This document shows, piece after piece, positions 44,286-54,942 of a stretch of 64,000 bases of DNA. Positions within the stretch are counted from its first letter, which is position 1, and each line of letters starts with the position of its first letter. The DNA is from Flaveria trinervia (lineage: Eukaryota > Streptophyta > Magnoliopsida > Asterales > Asteraceae). A program made the translations under genes and the position numbers. The notes under the pieces are model-generated. The model was given only the letters and a program-made list of their open reading frames with translations, was not told the origin of the DNA and made no database searches. The stretch lies in assembly GCA_025506515.1 (NCBI GenBank), contig CM046451.1, positions 41,807,701 to 41,871,700 on the forward strand, written 5' to 3'.

Positions 44286-45799
44286 TCACTTACCTCGAGT
44301 GCTCCCCCGATTAACTAGGCAACTCACCTTGTGAACCAGATGTTGTAGAGTCTTGTGTTGTGTGTTTAAGACATCATACATCATTTTGGTTGCTAACTCA
44401 TCATTAGAAGTGGAGAGAGAGATGTTGAAGGACTTGAAGAATCCATCATAGTCGAAAACGAATGCGGGTCCTTTTCCAGCAGGAGGGGTAGTGTATCTCT
44501 GAACATCGACATTACACCACACTTCTACTTGACCCGTTGAGTTGTTGTAAACTCTATTATTCGGTATGTTGTATTCTAGAAAGACTCCCTCTTCAGCCTT
44601 CTTGCTAAACTTGCCTTCCTGAGTTTTCATCAGCAATGTACATGGTGCGCCAAACGGTTCGAGGTACTCCAGATTAGGTTTACGTCGTTGTAGCAACTCG
44701 TAACATGTTTTTCTATGTCGTTTAACCACCAAGACTCGATTCAAAACGTAACACGCATTTGCCACTGCCTCGTTCCGGAATTGGATAGGCAGTTTCGAGT
44801 CTGCTAGCATCGTCCAAGCAGTCTCTATCAAGCTTTTGTTCTTCCGTTCAACAACCTCGTTCATCTGTAGAGTGTAGGCAGATGTGAACTGATGTACAAT
44901 TCCCTTTTCTTTGCAGAATGCCTCCATCCATTGATTCTTGAACTCTGTTCCGTTGTCTGAGCGTATTTGTCTTACCTTCAGCTTGTAGAGAGACTCTAAC
45001 GTAGTTACTAACTCTTTGAATGACTCAAATGTCTCAGATTTAGATTTTAGAAACATTACCCCAGAGAATCTTGAGTAGTCATCTGTAACTACATAGCAGT
45101 ACAAGTCGCCGACGATAATCCTTGTACTAACTGGACCAAACGGATCCATGTGAAGAAGCTCAAGAGGCAATTCTATGGAATGAACTTTCTTTGCCTTATG
45201 AGACTTCTTAGTCTGTTTTCCTTTCTTGCAGGTGACACAAAAATCTGGTAGTTGGAAATTTTTGACATTTACTCCTCGCACTAGATCATTCTGGATCAAG
45301 TGGTTCATCTTCCGTGGATTGATGTGCCCCGTTCTCCTATGCCAGGAGATAGAGTCCTTCTCAGTAGCTTTTGACAAGAAGCACTAAACTTGATGATCTG
45401 TTGTGGAGGCCTTTGATAGATCCAAGACGTAAAGGTCATTATATCTTGAGGCCGACATTAAGGCTTGGTCCTCCGGGATCACATACTCCTTTTTCAGGAC
45501 ATAGCACTTCTTATTGTCGAAAACTACCTTAAATCCCTTGTCACATATTTGGGAAACAAAAAGCAAATTATTTTGAAGTTGTTAAACATAGTTTACTTTT
45601 TCAAACTTCACTTTCTGATTCCCCACTTCCCCTTGAGCTGTGATATACCTCCTTTGTTTCTAGCAAATGAAACATGACCTTCTTTTATTTGTTTGACATT
45701 TGATAGGAGTGCCCGGTTCCCAGTCATGTGCCTAGATACTCCGCTATCTATAATCCAAGTGTTTGTTTCAGTACCATAGCGAACACCCTGCACATTCAA
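44286..45799 (-). pseudogene. pol: E pol: protease and integrase
   Basis: The frame 45799-45608 has the protease motif TWIIDSGVSRHMTGN (Cys after DSG replaced by Val). 45566-45384 carries the segment up to the pre-integrase domain. The 363-codon frame 45377-44286 has the HHCC zinc site (WHRRTGHINPRK, CVTCKKGKQ), LLHMDPFGPVST with Asp 1, RSDNGTEFKN with Asp 2, and NEVVERKNKS with the Glu, then the integrase C-terminal domain. All catalytic residues of integrase are present in one frame. Two short breaks separate it from protease. Confidence 0.92.
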
Positions 45800-45816
45800 T
45801 TGAAAACATTAGTTAA
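45790..45816 (-). promoter_or_regulatory. Splice-acceptor-like site at the gag/pol border of E
   Basis: On the minus strand: TTAACTAATGTTTTC, then AATTGAATGTGCAG and GG. The gag frame (KAWVLNLTNVFN) stops at the TGA, and pol runs in the -1 frame across the AG. The layout matches A1. Confidence 0.45.
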
Positions 45817-48546
45817 GTTGAGGACCCAAGCCTTAACCGGCTTGGGTGTCCTAGAGGCATCACACATCATAAATTCTACCCATTGTCCATGTGAGGGTGA
45901 GGGAAGATCATTCGTCTTCTTGTTCTCATTACCAGACATTGTAATGGACTTTTCTTTCCATAAGCCAGCTTTGTGTAAGGCATGTTTGTGGTAAACAGAC
46001 GACTGGCTAATGGGTTGAACTTTCGGTTCACTGACCCTTTTTGGTGGAGTCATGGATCTCCTTTTTGAAGTGTTAGGTTTAGTGTCATAAAGTTTAATTT
46101 TCTACCTTGGAGTCTGATAATAAGGACAAGTAGACGCAATGTGTCCATACTTTCCACAGTTGTAACATGATCTACTTTCGACATGATGGAGTACCTGTTT
46201 CTATGGAGAAGTGTGTGACACACGTGTGACTTTATTCAATTTGGGTTTAGACACTTCTTTTTTGGATATGATACACGTTTTTGGTTAACATGTATGGTCT
46301 TTTTAGGTTCAGACTTAGACGTGGTTGAACCTGACTTTATATTAACCTTTTCAATTTGTTCATCTAGATTCACCATAGCATGTTACCTTTTGATTTAGAA
46401 GTGGACTCCTTTTGTTTAGTGCTAGATGTATTTGGTTTACATGTGGAATTTGGATCACTTACAAGAGGAGTGGACACCACATGATCCTTGATTGGGTTGT
46501 TATTTATTGGTTTGCTTTTGGCATTCAACAAGGTCTCATGTGGTGGTGGAACCACTTTATAACCTAAACCCTTCCCGTTGTTACGTTCTCTCACTAAGTG
46601 CTGAACTATGTGAGAAGAACTAGTCCAACTATGCAATTTTTGTTTTAATGAATTTACTTCTACTTCCACAATTGCTTTTTGTTTCTTTGTTTCTTCTAGG
46701 GAGTTTAGATAGAACTTAATGTTATTATATTGGTTAAAAGCTACAACTTTAGTTAAGTTGTTTATTTAAAAGTTCTATCTTTTCTTTATAACTGTGCTCA
46801 TTTTGTTTTAAAATTCTATTTGCTTCTGTGCACAGTTACAAGTCCATTACTAAGCTATCATTATGATCTAATAACCTAGAAAATTTCAAATCAATGCTTT
46901 CCCTAAATTTATTAGATTCAACACAAGCATGATTATTAAATAATTGATATGTAGTACTTACCTGAGAGGGTGCGGTTGAATCAGCCATCAAAGCAGAGTT
47001 TGACTTTTCTAGTTTTGGTGATTCTGAACTTCTGGAACTTGTCCCTTCTTTAGGCAGGTGATCAACCAGAGTTGCAGTTTCTTCATTATTTGACATCGCG
47101 AGTTCCACTGCAATATCACCTTTGCTTGCTGAGTCGTCATCTAAATCCTCAACACTAGCGCTGTTGGATTCTCCCGGGGACACAAACCGAAAGCTCCAAT
47201 CTTGTCCTTTGTCATCCTGAGGGGTCAAGGCCTTAGGATCCTTGCTTGATGAAGTAGGACTACTTGTGGGTTTATCCTGACCATTGAAAGAGGAGATGGA
47301 TTCCCATTTCCTGTCTTCTTGGGCTTTACACATTCACATTTGAAGTGCCCCTTTTCCCCACAGTTAAAGCAGGTAACTTTGGTCTTGTCAAAACCAAAAG
47401 TTGTGTCCTTAGTGGCAATCAAGTTCTGTCCGGTCTTCTTGACAAACTTCTTAGCTCTCCGGACAGCACTTGCTAAGGCCCACATGATGACCATTCTCTC
47501 CAGCTTTGTCTCGTCTACCTGCTCGTAGTCCTCATCTGCCAGATGGCAGTTTCCAATTTTCCCAGCAACTAGTTCGTCATAGAAGTGAATGACAGGTGCT
47601 AGGAGATCCATATGCTCTTTAGCTACCTCTACAGTCAGATTCCTGAGATTCTTGGTCTTTAATTTTGTAGCATTCGCTTCAGTGCTATGTATTGGGTGCA
47701 AGAGGACCCTGACGTGTCAGATTCTGAAGTAGTAGCTTGAGATGGAGCAGCTGAACTCGACACGAATGCCATTTGAAGTGGTGCTCCAGACGTTTTGGCT
47801 TGTGGAGTTGAGTTGTACAGTGACGGGTTCTGATCATATGAAGACTTTTGAGCCCTGTACTTCATCCTCCACTCTTCCTCTCTCAGGTTCAGAATGAAGT
47901 CGTTGATATCTAACTTTTTCAGCATATCATTCTGTCTGAGATTGGATACAAAAGTGACCCACTTCTCTGGCAACCCATCCGCAAAGTTTGAAACTTTGTC
48001 TTCCATAGACGTTGTTACTCCATGAGTGTGCAGCGCACTCATCAAGTGGTAGAACTGATCGATGACGTCATCCACTCCTTACCCATTGACGAGAAGTTGT
48101 CGAACTCCTTCTTCAATGCTTTAGCCTTTAGAGCTTTTTAATGAGGCATTTCCGTCATACCGTTTTTCCAATGCATCCCACAGCTTCTTTGCTTGCTTGT
48201 TCTCAGAAAATTGATGGAAGATGTTCTTAGGAATTGACTGAGTTAGCAATGCATATACTTTCTTCTCAGCATTGTATTTTACCTTTTGTCCATCAGTCAT
48301 GCCACCTAGGGTAAGTTTGACTCCATCTACACCTACAGGCACGCTATACCCTGTCTCTATCGACTCCCACAGATTGGGATCTACTCCATTTAAGTAGATC
48401 TCGAATCTTTGCGTCCATTGAGGGTAATCATCTAACGTTATGAGCTTGGGGGGTTTATTATGATTTCCCACTTCATTTTCCAGAAACAATAGATTCCAGA
48501 TCCTTGAATCCCACCCTACGGTGAATGTTGAATATTGATCCTCCAT
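45796..48546 (-). pseudogene. gag: E gag
   Basis: The ATG at 48546 begins MEDQYSTFTVGWDSR; KLITLDDYPQWTQRFEIYL and KKLWDALEKRYDG (48546-48121) are copia Gag core. Two in-frame stops follow; 48075-47659 continues in the same frame (DQFYHLMSALHTHG, FADGLPEKW). 47701-47225 carries the first knuckle CFNCGEKGHFKCEC. 47333-46836 and 46669-46370 are Ser/Lys-rich with coiled coil. A second knuckle, CYNCGKYGHIASTC, is at about 46165-46120. 46053-45796 ends at the gag/pol border. Double knuckles fit Sirevirus Gag. Confidence 0.87.
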
Positions 48547-48559
48547 TACTAATGACTTT

Positions 48560-49025
48560 GAACTTTAAAACAAACCGTTTTACTTATGTGACTGAAGGAA
48601 TGCGATTGAACACTTCGTGCGATTGAACAATGCGGTTGGCTTAGATGTGCGAATGAGAAAATGCGGATGGCTCAATCGTGCGAATGGGAAGGTGCGGATG
48701 AATAACGCGAATGGGAAGTTCAGTCGTACGAATGGATGAACGACTGAGTCCAATCCTGCGTATGAGGGATGCGGATGGATCCAGTCGTGCGATTGAGTCA
48801 ATCGTGCGACTGAAGCTGCTGAATTTTGAGAGTTCGAAGGTTTAAGGTATTTTGACGCAAAACCATGACTTTCTCACTAACCCTAATTGTCGTATGCTGG
48901 AAAACATTAACTTTTTGACCTGGAGACACCTAAAACATTGTTTGACACAAAAAGACTGTGTTTTTGAGTGAAAAACACGATTTTTATATCAAAATCGATC
49001 GAATCACACGTAAATCAAGAGCTAA
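48560..49025 (-). repeat. E 5' leader with CAGTCG/CGACTG repeats
   Basis: No gene. CGAATG, CGATTG and CGACTG half-sites recur every 15-20 bp at 48595-48820. Between these and the primer site, 48830-49025 is plain AT-rich leader. Confidence 0.82.
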
Positions 49026-49038
49026 GGCTCTGATACCA
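49026..49038 (-). promoter_or_regulatory. Primer binding site of E
   Basis: GGCTCTGATACCA on the plus strand is the reverse complement of TGGTATCAGAGCC, two bases inside the 5' LTR. Confidence 0.93.
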
Positions 49039-49040
49039 CT

Positions 49041-49795
49041 TTTTAGGGACCGTGTACGGATGGAGTACTAACTGATTTACGGCGATCCAATTAGTGAGAA
49101 CGCATGTAGAATCGATCTTATAATGAATCTAAACGTTTCTGGATTTACGGCGATCCAATTAGTGAGAACGCATGTAGAATCGATCTTATAATGCAATACA
49201 AATCTATGCGATCTATGAACTTGGAACATGGTCTCTAAGGTTTCTGGATGGCTAGGGTAGAGTAGTAGTCGAAATATTGAAAATGCTATTTTTTTCCACG
49301 AATTAAGTGGTATTTATAGGTTAGGGTCAGTCAATCGTACGACTAGACCATTAGCATGGTTCAGTCATGCGACTAAAGCATGCGACTGAGTCAATCACAT
49401 GACTGAAGGTTCAGTCGTGCGACTGAGTCATCGGTATGTCTCAATCGTGTGACTGATCCAGTCTCCTGGTTCAGTCATGCGATTGGTCCATTAGCATGAA
49501 GTATTCATACGTATGAACCATTAGCATGGTCCATTCGTATGAAAACTTCATACGACTAAGTTTGAATATGTTTCTCAATCATTACTTGACTAAGATCTAT
49601 TCAAACCACCTCAAACCTATATAGCTGGTTCAATATGCGTTAATAAATAATAAACATTAAAACATACACTCAAACATTAAACATTAAGATCAACAACCAC
49701 ATATTATGTTTCATTCAACTCATTTGTTTCATTACATTTACGACATGACAGACATATTACATTAAGATCGTAAACTAGGTACATATGTATCAACA
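49041..49795 (-). repeat. 5' LTR of E (755 bp)
   Basis: Partner of 38124-38870; its outer TG is changed to TT. It lacks about 38 bp present in the 3' LTR and has a 68-bp tandem duplication (units from 49081 and 49149). CAGTCGTGCGACTG is exact at 49412-49425. Confidence 0.94.
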
Positions 49796-50074
49796 GATAC
49801 AACACCAGATGATTGACTATGGAATCAATTTTCTCCATACACCGTTGTTCTTTGACAACGAAGCCGCCATCGGGACCGCTAAGAATCCTATTAATCATTC
49901 TCGAACCAAACACATCAAAACACGGATTCATGCAATCCGTGATGCTCAGGAAAAGGGTTTTATTGATATTATTCCCATTGACACTAAAAATCAAAAGGCG
50001 GATCTTTTCACAAAAACTTTTGATAAACCCTACTTTTATGAATTGATCTCTATGGTAAGATTAATATCTTTTTA
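49796..50074 (+). pseudogene. pol: D RNase H, C-terminal part
   Basis: After element E the D reading resumes: IQHQMIDYGINFLHTPLFFD, then KNPINHSRTKHIKTRIHAIRD and ADLFTKTFDKPYFYELISM, the usual end of copia pol, with a stop at 50073. It completes the frame cut at 38123. Confidence 0.92.
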
Positions 50075-51160
50075 AACCTCTTTAGTTTTCAATATATATA
50101 TATATATAATAAATAAAGATAATAATAATCATAAATTTCCACATCTCTCTTCGATGTAGAAATTTAGGGGGGAAATAATTAATTAATAATCATAATTTTG
50201 GGATCTTGAGTCGAGATGACGAAAAATGATTGTATATCTTCTAGATATGCTTGTTTGTGCATGACTGGCGTTTAAAATGAGAAATGATAGTAACTGATGT
50301 TGTTATCTGATTTACATCTTATTTTCAATTGCAAATAATAAAAAAACAGATTCTTTAATGATATGCTTGGTAGACTTAGCCTGAAGAATAAAGTAGACAA
50401 CAACATAATGATTTGAATTAAAATATATACTTAAAGACGTCTGGATTTACGCAATCATTTTGGCCTGCACGAAAACTGAGTCCCGACAAAAATTGGATTG
50501 AGAATTGATCTTTTACTCACCATGATACAAATCATATAAGCCATATATTTGAGTCATGTTTGGTGTATTTGTGTGTCTTGTGTTTGTGCTAATCTCCTCT
50601 GCTGTATGGTAGTACTGACCTGGAGTGATGATCTGCTTTTTTGTATGATAGTACTGACCTGGAGCTCTCAACGGCACATGATTAAATGGTCATCTCCTTT
50701 GTTATACGTGAGTATAGTCCTCGAGCTCTCACCATTTTGGTCTAAGTTGTGACAAATCATCTAACGATGAATTCATCACAAAATGCAACAATCTGTTGAT
50801 AATTACTTGCACACTAATACACAAGCCTTGCTCTATAAAGATCATAACAAAATTCAAGAAATCCTGAGGTTGGGTGAGGGTTTTTGCCAAATTATTGTGG
50901 GGTCCTAGCATTCTAAAGTATTTAATCGAACCTTAACGAATCATTGCTGCTTGTTGTAAAAGATAGGGCATGAGTTTAAGTGGAAAAACATATCAACAAT
51001 CTTTATTGATATGTTTGAGAATTTCAAAATCATTCAAAGACTGTGATTAGTTCATTTATTAGTGTGATCTCATTGCTTGTCGATGATTAAATCATTTTTG
51101 TGCTAAAGTATATCTTGAGGATGTGATCTCTGATCGATTTAGATCTAGGTAATTAATTTT
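50075..51160 (+). other. D 3' non-coding region
   Basis: No gene. It starts with an (AT)n run (50091-50110) and a TTTAGGGGGG tract (50164), then 50180-51150 is closely similar to C+ 18985-19960, including GTAGTACTGACCTGGAG at about 50610 and 50650. Similarity to C stops at GATCGATTTAG. Confidence 0.85.
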
Positions 51161-51905
51161 ATTACTTTGTATAAAAATAAATAAATAAATAAATTTTGTG
51201 AAACTATACTTTCGCTAATTATTTCGCTAGACGAAATTGCAATTTCGCTCAGCGTTTTCATACTCTGCGAAGTCAATTTCGAGTTGAGTTTCGCTACCTG
51301 TGAAACTATATGTTATTTAAGTCATTTTGCGAAATAATTTCTCACTTTCACACAATCGAACAGTTAGGTTCTTTGGGTTGTTTCGTGATCTGTTCATGCG
51401 ATTTTGTGATTCAGTGATTTTGATATTGATTGCTTTTGGTTTCATACTCCCAAGTGAGTTTCGAACTTAGGACCATCATTTAATCTTCTTAATATTACCA
51501 CATTGTGAGTATATTTGATCGAGACTCTTCAGTACCTTCGCTGTTCTTCCAGCGAAATTACCGATAGTCCAGCGAAACTGAACGAAAGTTCTTGAGTTCT
51601 CAGCGAAACTGTGAGCTTATGCTGTGTGAGCGAACTTAACAGTTTTGCCGACCAAATTACAATTTCGCTCTGCCGAAACTATCGTTTCGGCTTGTTGAAT
51701 CTACCTCACCTGTTGGGCAAAATTGATGTGCTCTTGCTGGCAAAACTATACTTTTGCCTGCCGAAATTAAATCTCATCCTGCGAAACTATAGTTTCGGCC
51801 AACGAATTTAATTTCATTTTTGATTATCTTATTCTCTTCTTATTTTTTATTATTTTAGTACTTAATACATTATTCTAATGTATTTCATTTGTATTTTAGG
51901 TATAA
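51161..51905 (+). repeat. D GCGAAACT region before the env-position ORF
   Basis: No gene. Many GCGAAACT/GCGAAATT and TTTCGCT units lie at 51200-51340 and 51540-51800. An acceptor-like CTAAT...TTGTATTTTAG at 51875-51899 ends the stretch, six bases before the ATG. Confidence 0.8.
51875..51899 (+). promoter_or_regulatory. Splice-acceptor-like site before the D env-position ORF
   Basis: CTAATGTATTTCATTTG then TATTTTAG and G. The CTAAT is 20 bases before the AG, within a pyrimidine-rich run. Confidence 0.4.
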
Positions 51906-54343
51906 ATGGCTAATCTAAAGTTTGATGCGAGAAACAACATCACAGCCATTTTGGATGATACATATCCTAAAGCAGTAGGATTTAGAGACTGTATATGGTG
52001 GCTGCAAAGATCCCTTATAGCTTATGCTATCTCTCATTTTACTACCATTTATGATCTACACATCAGAGACTTTTGGAGATCAGCTGAGTATGATACGAGA
52101 GGGAACGCCCAAAGGATCACTACTGAAACAATTTCAAGGATTCCAAGACTAAAAGAAGATTCAGGAGAGGATGTTGCTATGTCAGATGCTGAGGTGTTAG
52201 CAGCATTCAGGAGTATGGGATATGAGGGGCCAGCTTTTGGCTCCCGAAAAGAGATCAAGAAGTCCTTTCTCTCAAAGGAATAGAGATTCATTGCCCACGT
52301 CTTTATTATGTGTTTAGATCACTGTACAGGTGGATCAGATGGGCTAAACATAGATTGGGCAAAAGCTATGGTGCTATGCTGTAGAGGTGAAAAGGCAAAC
52401 ATTGCAAGGTTGCTATTCGCATGTATGGCAGAGAATGTGATGGTCCTGAAGAAGGATAAGTGGCTTATTTATCCTAGATTTCTTCATATGATATTTGATG
52501 ATCTAATTCCAAATGTGCCAGGACATAGGGAGGTGAAAAGGTTGGTGCAGATGAACCCATGTATTTTTGCAGACTATTGTGCTATTCGACATGACTTTAG
52601 CAGGAAGATCACCCATCTGTGGGAAAACATGTACCCACCTGAAAGATGGAACTACAAAAGTAAGGTGGACGAGTCGGAGAATAAGAGAGCTGAAGAAGAA
52701 AGAGCACAACAGACTAATACTGCTAAGAAGAAAAAGAGATATGCAAAAGAGAAGGATTATGATTTCAAAGATGAAGTGAATGAAATGGCTGAAGAGATAA
52801 GGGTTGAAAAGGAGAGAAGATTGAAGAAGAAAGTTGATATAGCAGAATCAGAAAGGAGAACTAAACAGAGACATCAAGCATTTACTAAAACTCCAAGGAG
52901 GGAAGAGAGAGGAAGTTTAGATGAGGATGTGATTCGAAACCTTAACAGCTCACTGGCTAATGAATTAAGCATGATAAAGACCAAAATCACTAATCAACAG
53001 ATGCGGGAAAGGAAAAAAGATGAGTTGATAGAAGGAATGAAGAAGATGTTGGGAAATCAAAACTTGTTGATAAAGAAGCTATTTGAGGAAGTTACTCAGT
53101 TGAAAGCTTCTGCCGCCTGCCAATCAGCTAACTCAATCTGAGTTAGATGATTTAACTGATAATCTAAATACCCGTTCTTGAACATGGGTACCTCCTCCAG
53201 GGTAGGAGAGGGCACATTTGGTGCAACAACTGCTGGTGCGGAAAGTTCTGGAATAAGGAATGGAGATGGAGATAAGGAGAATAAGGAGGAACTTCTGGAT
53301 GCTGGGTTTGTGAACATGGGATTTGATATAGAAAAAGATTTGGTTGGAGAAGAGGTTGTGAGGGAGAATCGGTTGACAAAGATGTTGAAAAGGAAAAGGG
53401 CTAGTTGATGAAGATGAGGACAATGAACAACTGGTAGATTATGATTCTTAGCCAAAATTTTATGAATTTGATGAGAGACGATTGATATACGTAGCCAAAA
53501 AGGGAGAACTAGATGAAGATGTCTTTGAGATGGATAAAGAAGAATGGTTTGTTAAAGAGAAGGAGCCTGAAGAACTAACTCCCCTTTTCCAAAACTTGGA
53601 AGGGTTGAGTAAAAAGGAGGCTGATAAGAGGATTATTAGTTGGTGTTATAACCCCAGCCTCAAGATGTTCATGATCAAGAGAAGAGGGGGTGGAATTAGT
53701 AACATGCATAAGAGGAAGGCATTCAAGACCTTGCCAAAATAGGATTTGAGGAGGCTGGCGGCTCTGCGATTACTGATTGCCAATCTAAGTGAATGAGCCT
53801 CACTTTTGGAGAATGAAATTAAGAATGGTTTAAATGAAATCTTTGAGTCTTTTGGATACATGAAAGCAGAGAGGAAACAATCAAAGTAAGATAAAGTTTG
53901 GGAGACTGGAAAAGGAAGAATTGTCCTAAGGGTAAAACCACCAAAGATTGTGAACAGAGTCAGGTTGGCAGATCCCCTTCCCCAATAGTTACAGAATTTT
54001 GAGAAGTGGTTTTATGATAATAACATAGGGGAGGCGGTGATAAGAGTGAAGAATGGTAGAGAATTCAAAGTCTTTGACCCTATGGAGCTTTTCAGCTTTA
54101 GTGATGAAGATTGCTGGTTTTGTGTGGTAATCATATCAAGGTTGGGGCAGGGGAAGAGACAAGGAAAGAAGCCACTCTGTTTATGACTATGGCAAATAAG
54201 ATTAGAGGAGTAAGAGCAGAAGTGAAAAGGCTTGCAAAGAGAGTAAGGACTCAAGATGAACTGAACATGGACATACAAGATCTGATAAGGCAGTTTGAGC
54301 AAGCTAGTGCTCACCCGAAGGGGCTCATGAAGCAGGAAGAGAC
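51906..54343 (+). pseudogene. D env-position ORF, nearly open
   Basis: From the ATG at 51906 one frame runs to 53141 (411 codons) with a single TAG at 52281. It begins MANLKFDARNNITAIL; residues 1-130 align with the shared N-terminal domain (WWLQRSLIAYAIS, IRDFWRSA). Residues 135-255 hold a conserved globular region (VPGHREVKRLVQMNP, HLWENMYPPERW), then a very charged Lys/Glu region (about 260-400) with coiled-coil character. The frame resumes at 53178-53408; 53482-53742 (another frame) and 54111-54343 extend it until B3 cuts in at 54344. No signal peptide is evident at the start. Its role is unknown. Confidence 0.78.
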
Positions 54344-54853
54344 TGCTGGATCAAGAAGAAGGTTGGTGCAACCAAAACCAAATCACTTAGACAAATTTTT
54401 GTGATACATACAAAGGCTTCCGAAGCCAAGTGTGGGACTTCCGAAGGAAGTAGAGTTCTTCGAAGACAGAGTGAAAGTTTTACTTCTGAAGACAAACTTT
54501 ACTTCCGAAGACAAAGTGTTCACTTCCGATGTTCAAGTCTCAAAAGAAGAAATCAGAAGCCTACTTCCGAAGCATGAAGAAAGAAGTCCTCAAGCCTTGG
54601 AAGAAGTGGCCTCTTCTGGCTGTAGGTAGTATTATATATAGTTTCTCAATGTAACTCATAACAGTATGCTTGTAAGAGTCTTGTAATATTTGAGTTGAGA
54701 AGCAATATATGCAAGGACCTTGAAAACTACTTCTTGTGTTTGATTATTACTTATTATATTATTATCAACTCTTAGAGACTTTGCTTTCATCTGAGTGTTG
54801 CTTAAATGAGTTTGAGAGAAAACAAGTGTTTAGTGACATGAACCGATCCTCCA
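54344..54853 (+). repeat. 5' LTR of B3 (510 bp, internally deleted)
   Basis: It matches B1 and B2 LTRs at both ends but lacks about 350 bp in the middle (junction near GGCCTCTTCTGGCTGTAGG, about 54610). TATATATAG is kept at about 54633. It ends CGATCCTCCA. Confidence 0.9.
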
Positions 54854-54855
54854 AT

Positions 54856-54867
54856 TGGTATCAGAGC
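54856..54867 (+). promoter_or_regulatory. Primer binding site of B3
   Basis: TGGTATCAGAGC, two bases after the LTR. Confidence 0.92.
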
Positions 54868-54942
54868 TTTTTAGGCTTTTGATTGTGAGATCTAAGCATC
54901 CAATGAACCTGTTTTTCACTCCTCCTTACAACTCTCACGAAA

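Larger units (their letters stand above)
38124..49795 (-). mobile_element. Element E, full-length copia element with both LTRs
   Basis: The 11,672-bp insert is flanked by GACAC (38119-38123) and GATAC (49796-49800), one mismatch, and splits D RNase H. Read on the minus strand: 5' LTR (49795-49041), primer site, leader, gag with two CCHC knuckles, pol, long non-coding region, env-position ORF, polypurine tract and 3' LTR. It is the best-preserved complete copy here, but gag, pol and the last ORF have stops or frameshifts. The LTRs differ at scattered CpG-type transitions and two indels. Confidence 0.93.
31243..54343 (+). mobile_element. Element D, long copia element, interrupted by E and cut by B3
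   Basis: Order: 5' LTR, primer site, leader rich in GCGAAACT, gag, pol, non-coding 3' region, and env-position ORF. RNase H is split by E (38124-49795). The right end is out of view because B3 inserted in the env-position ORF at 54344. Without E, 11.4 kb of D is in the window. D lies in the A2 3' LTR. It is the likely type of autonomous partner for C+ and C-, sharing gag blocks, 5' leader and 3' region. Confidence 0.85.

Noticed and set aside
50091..50125. (AT)n and TAA-rich microsatellite
   Set aside because: Simple sequence at the start of the D 3' region; no sign of a function.
53133..53455. Minus-strand ORFs of 71-119 codons
   Set aside because: They oppose the D env-position ORF and have only low-complexity Ser/Pro composition.
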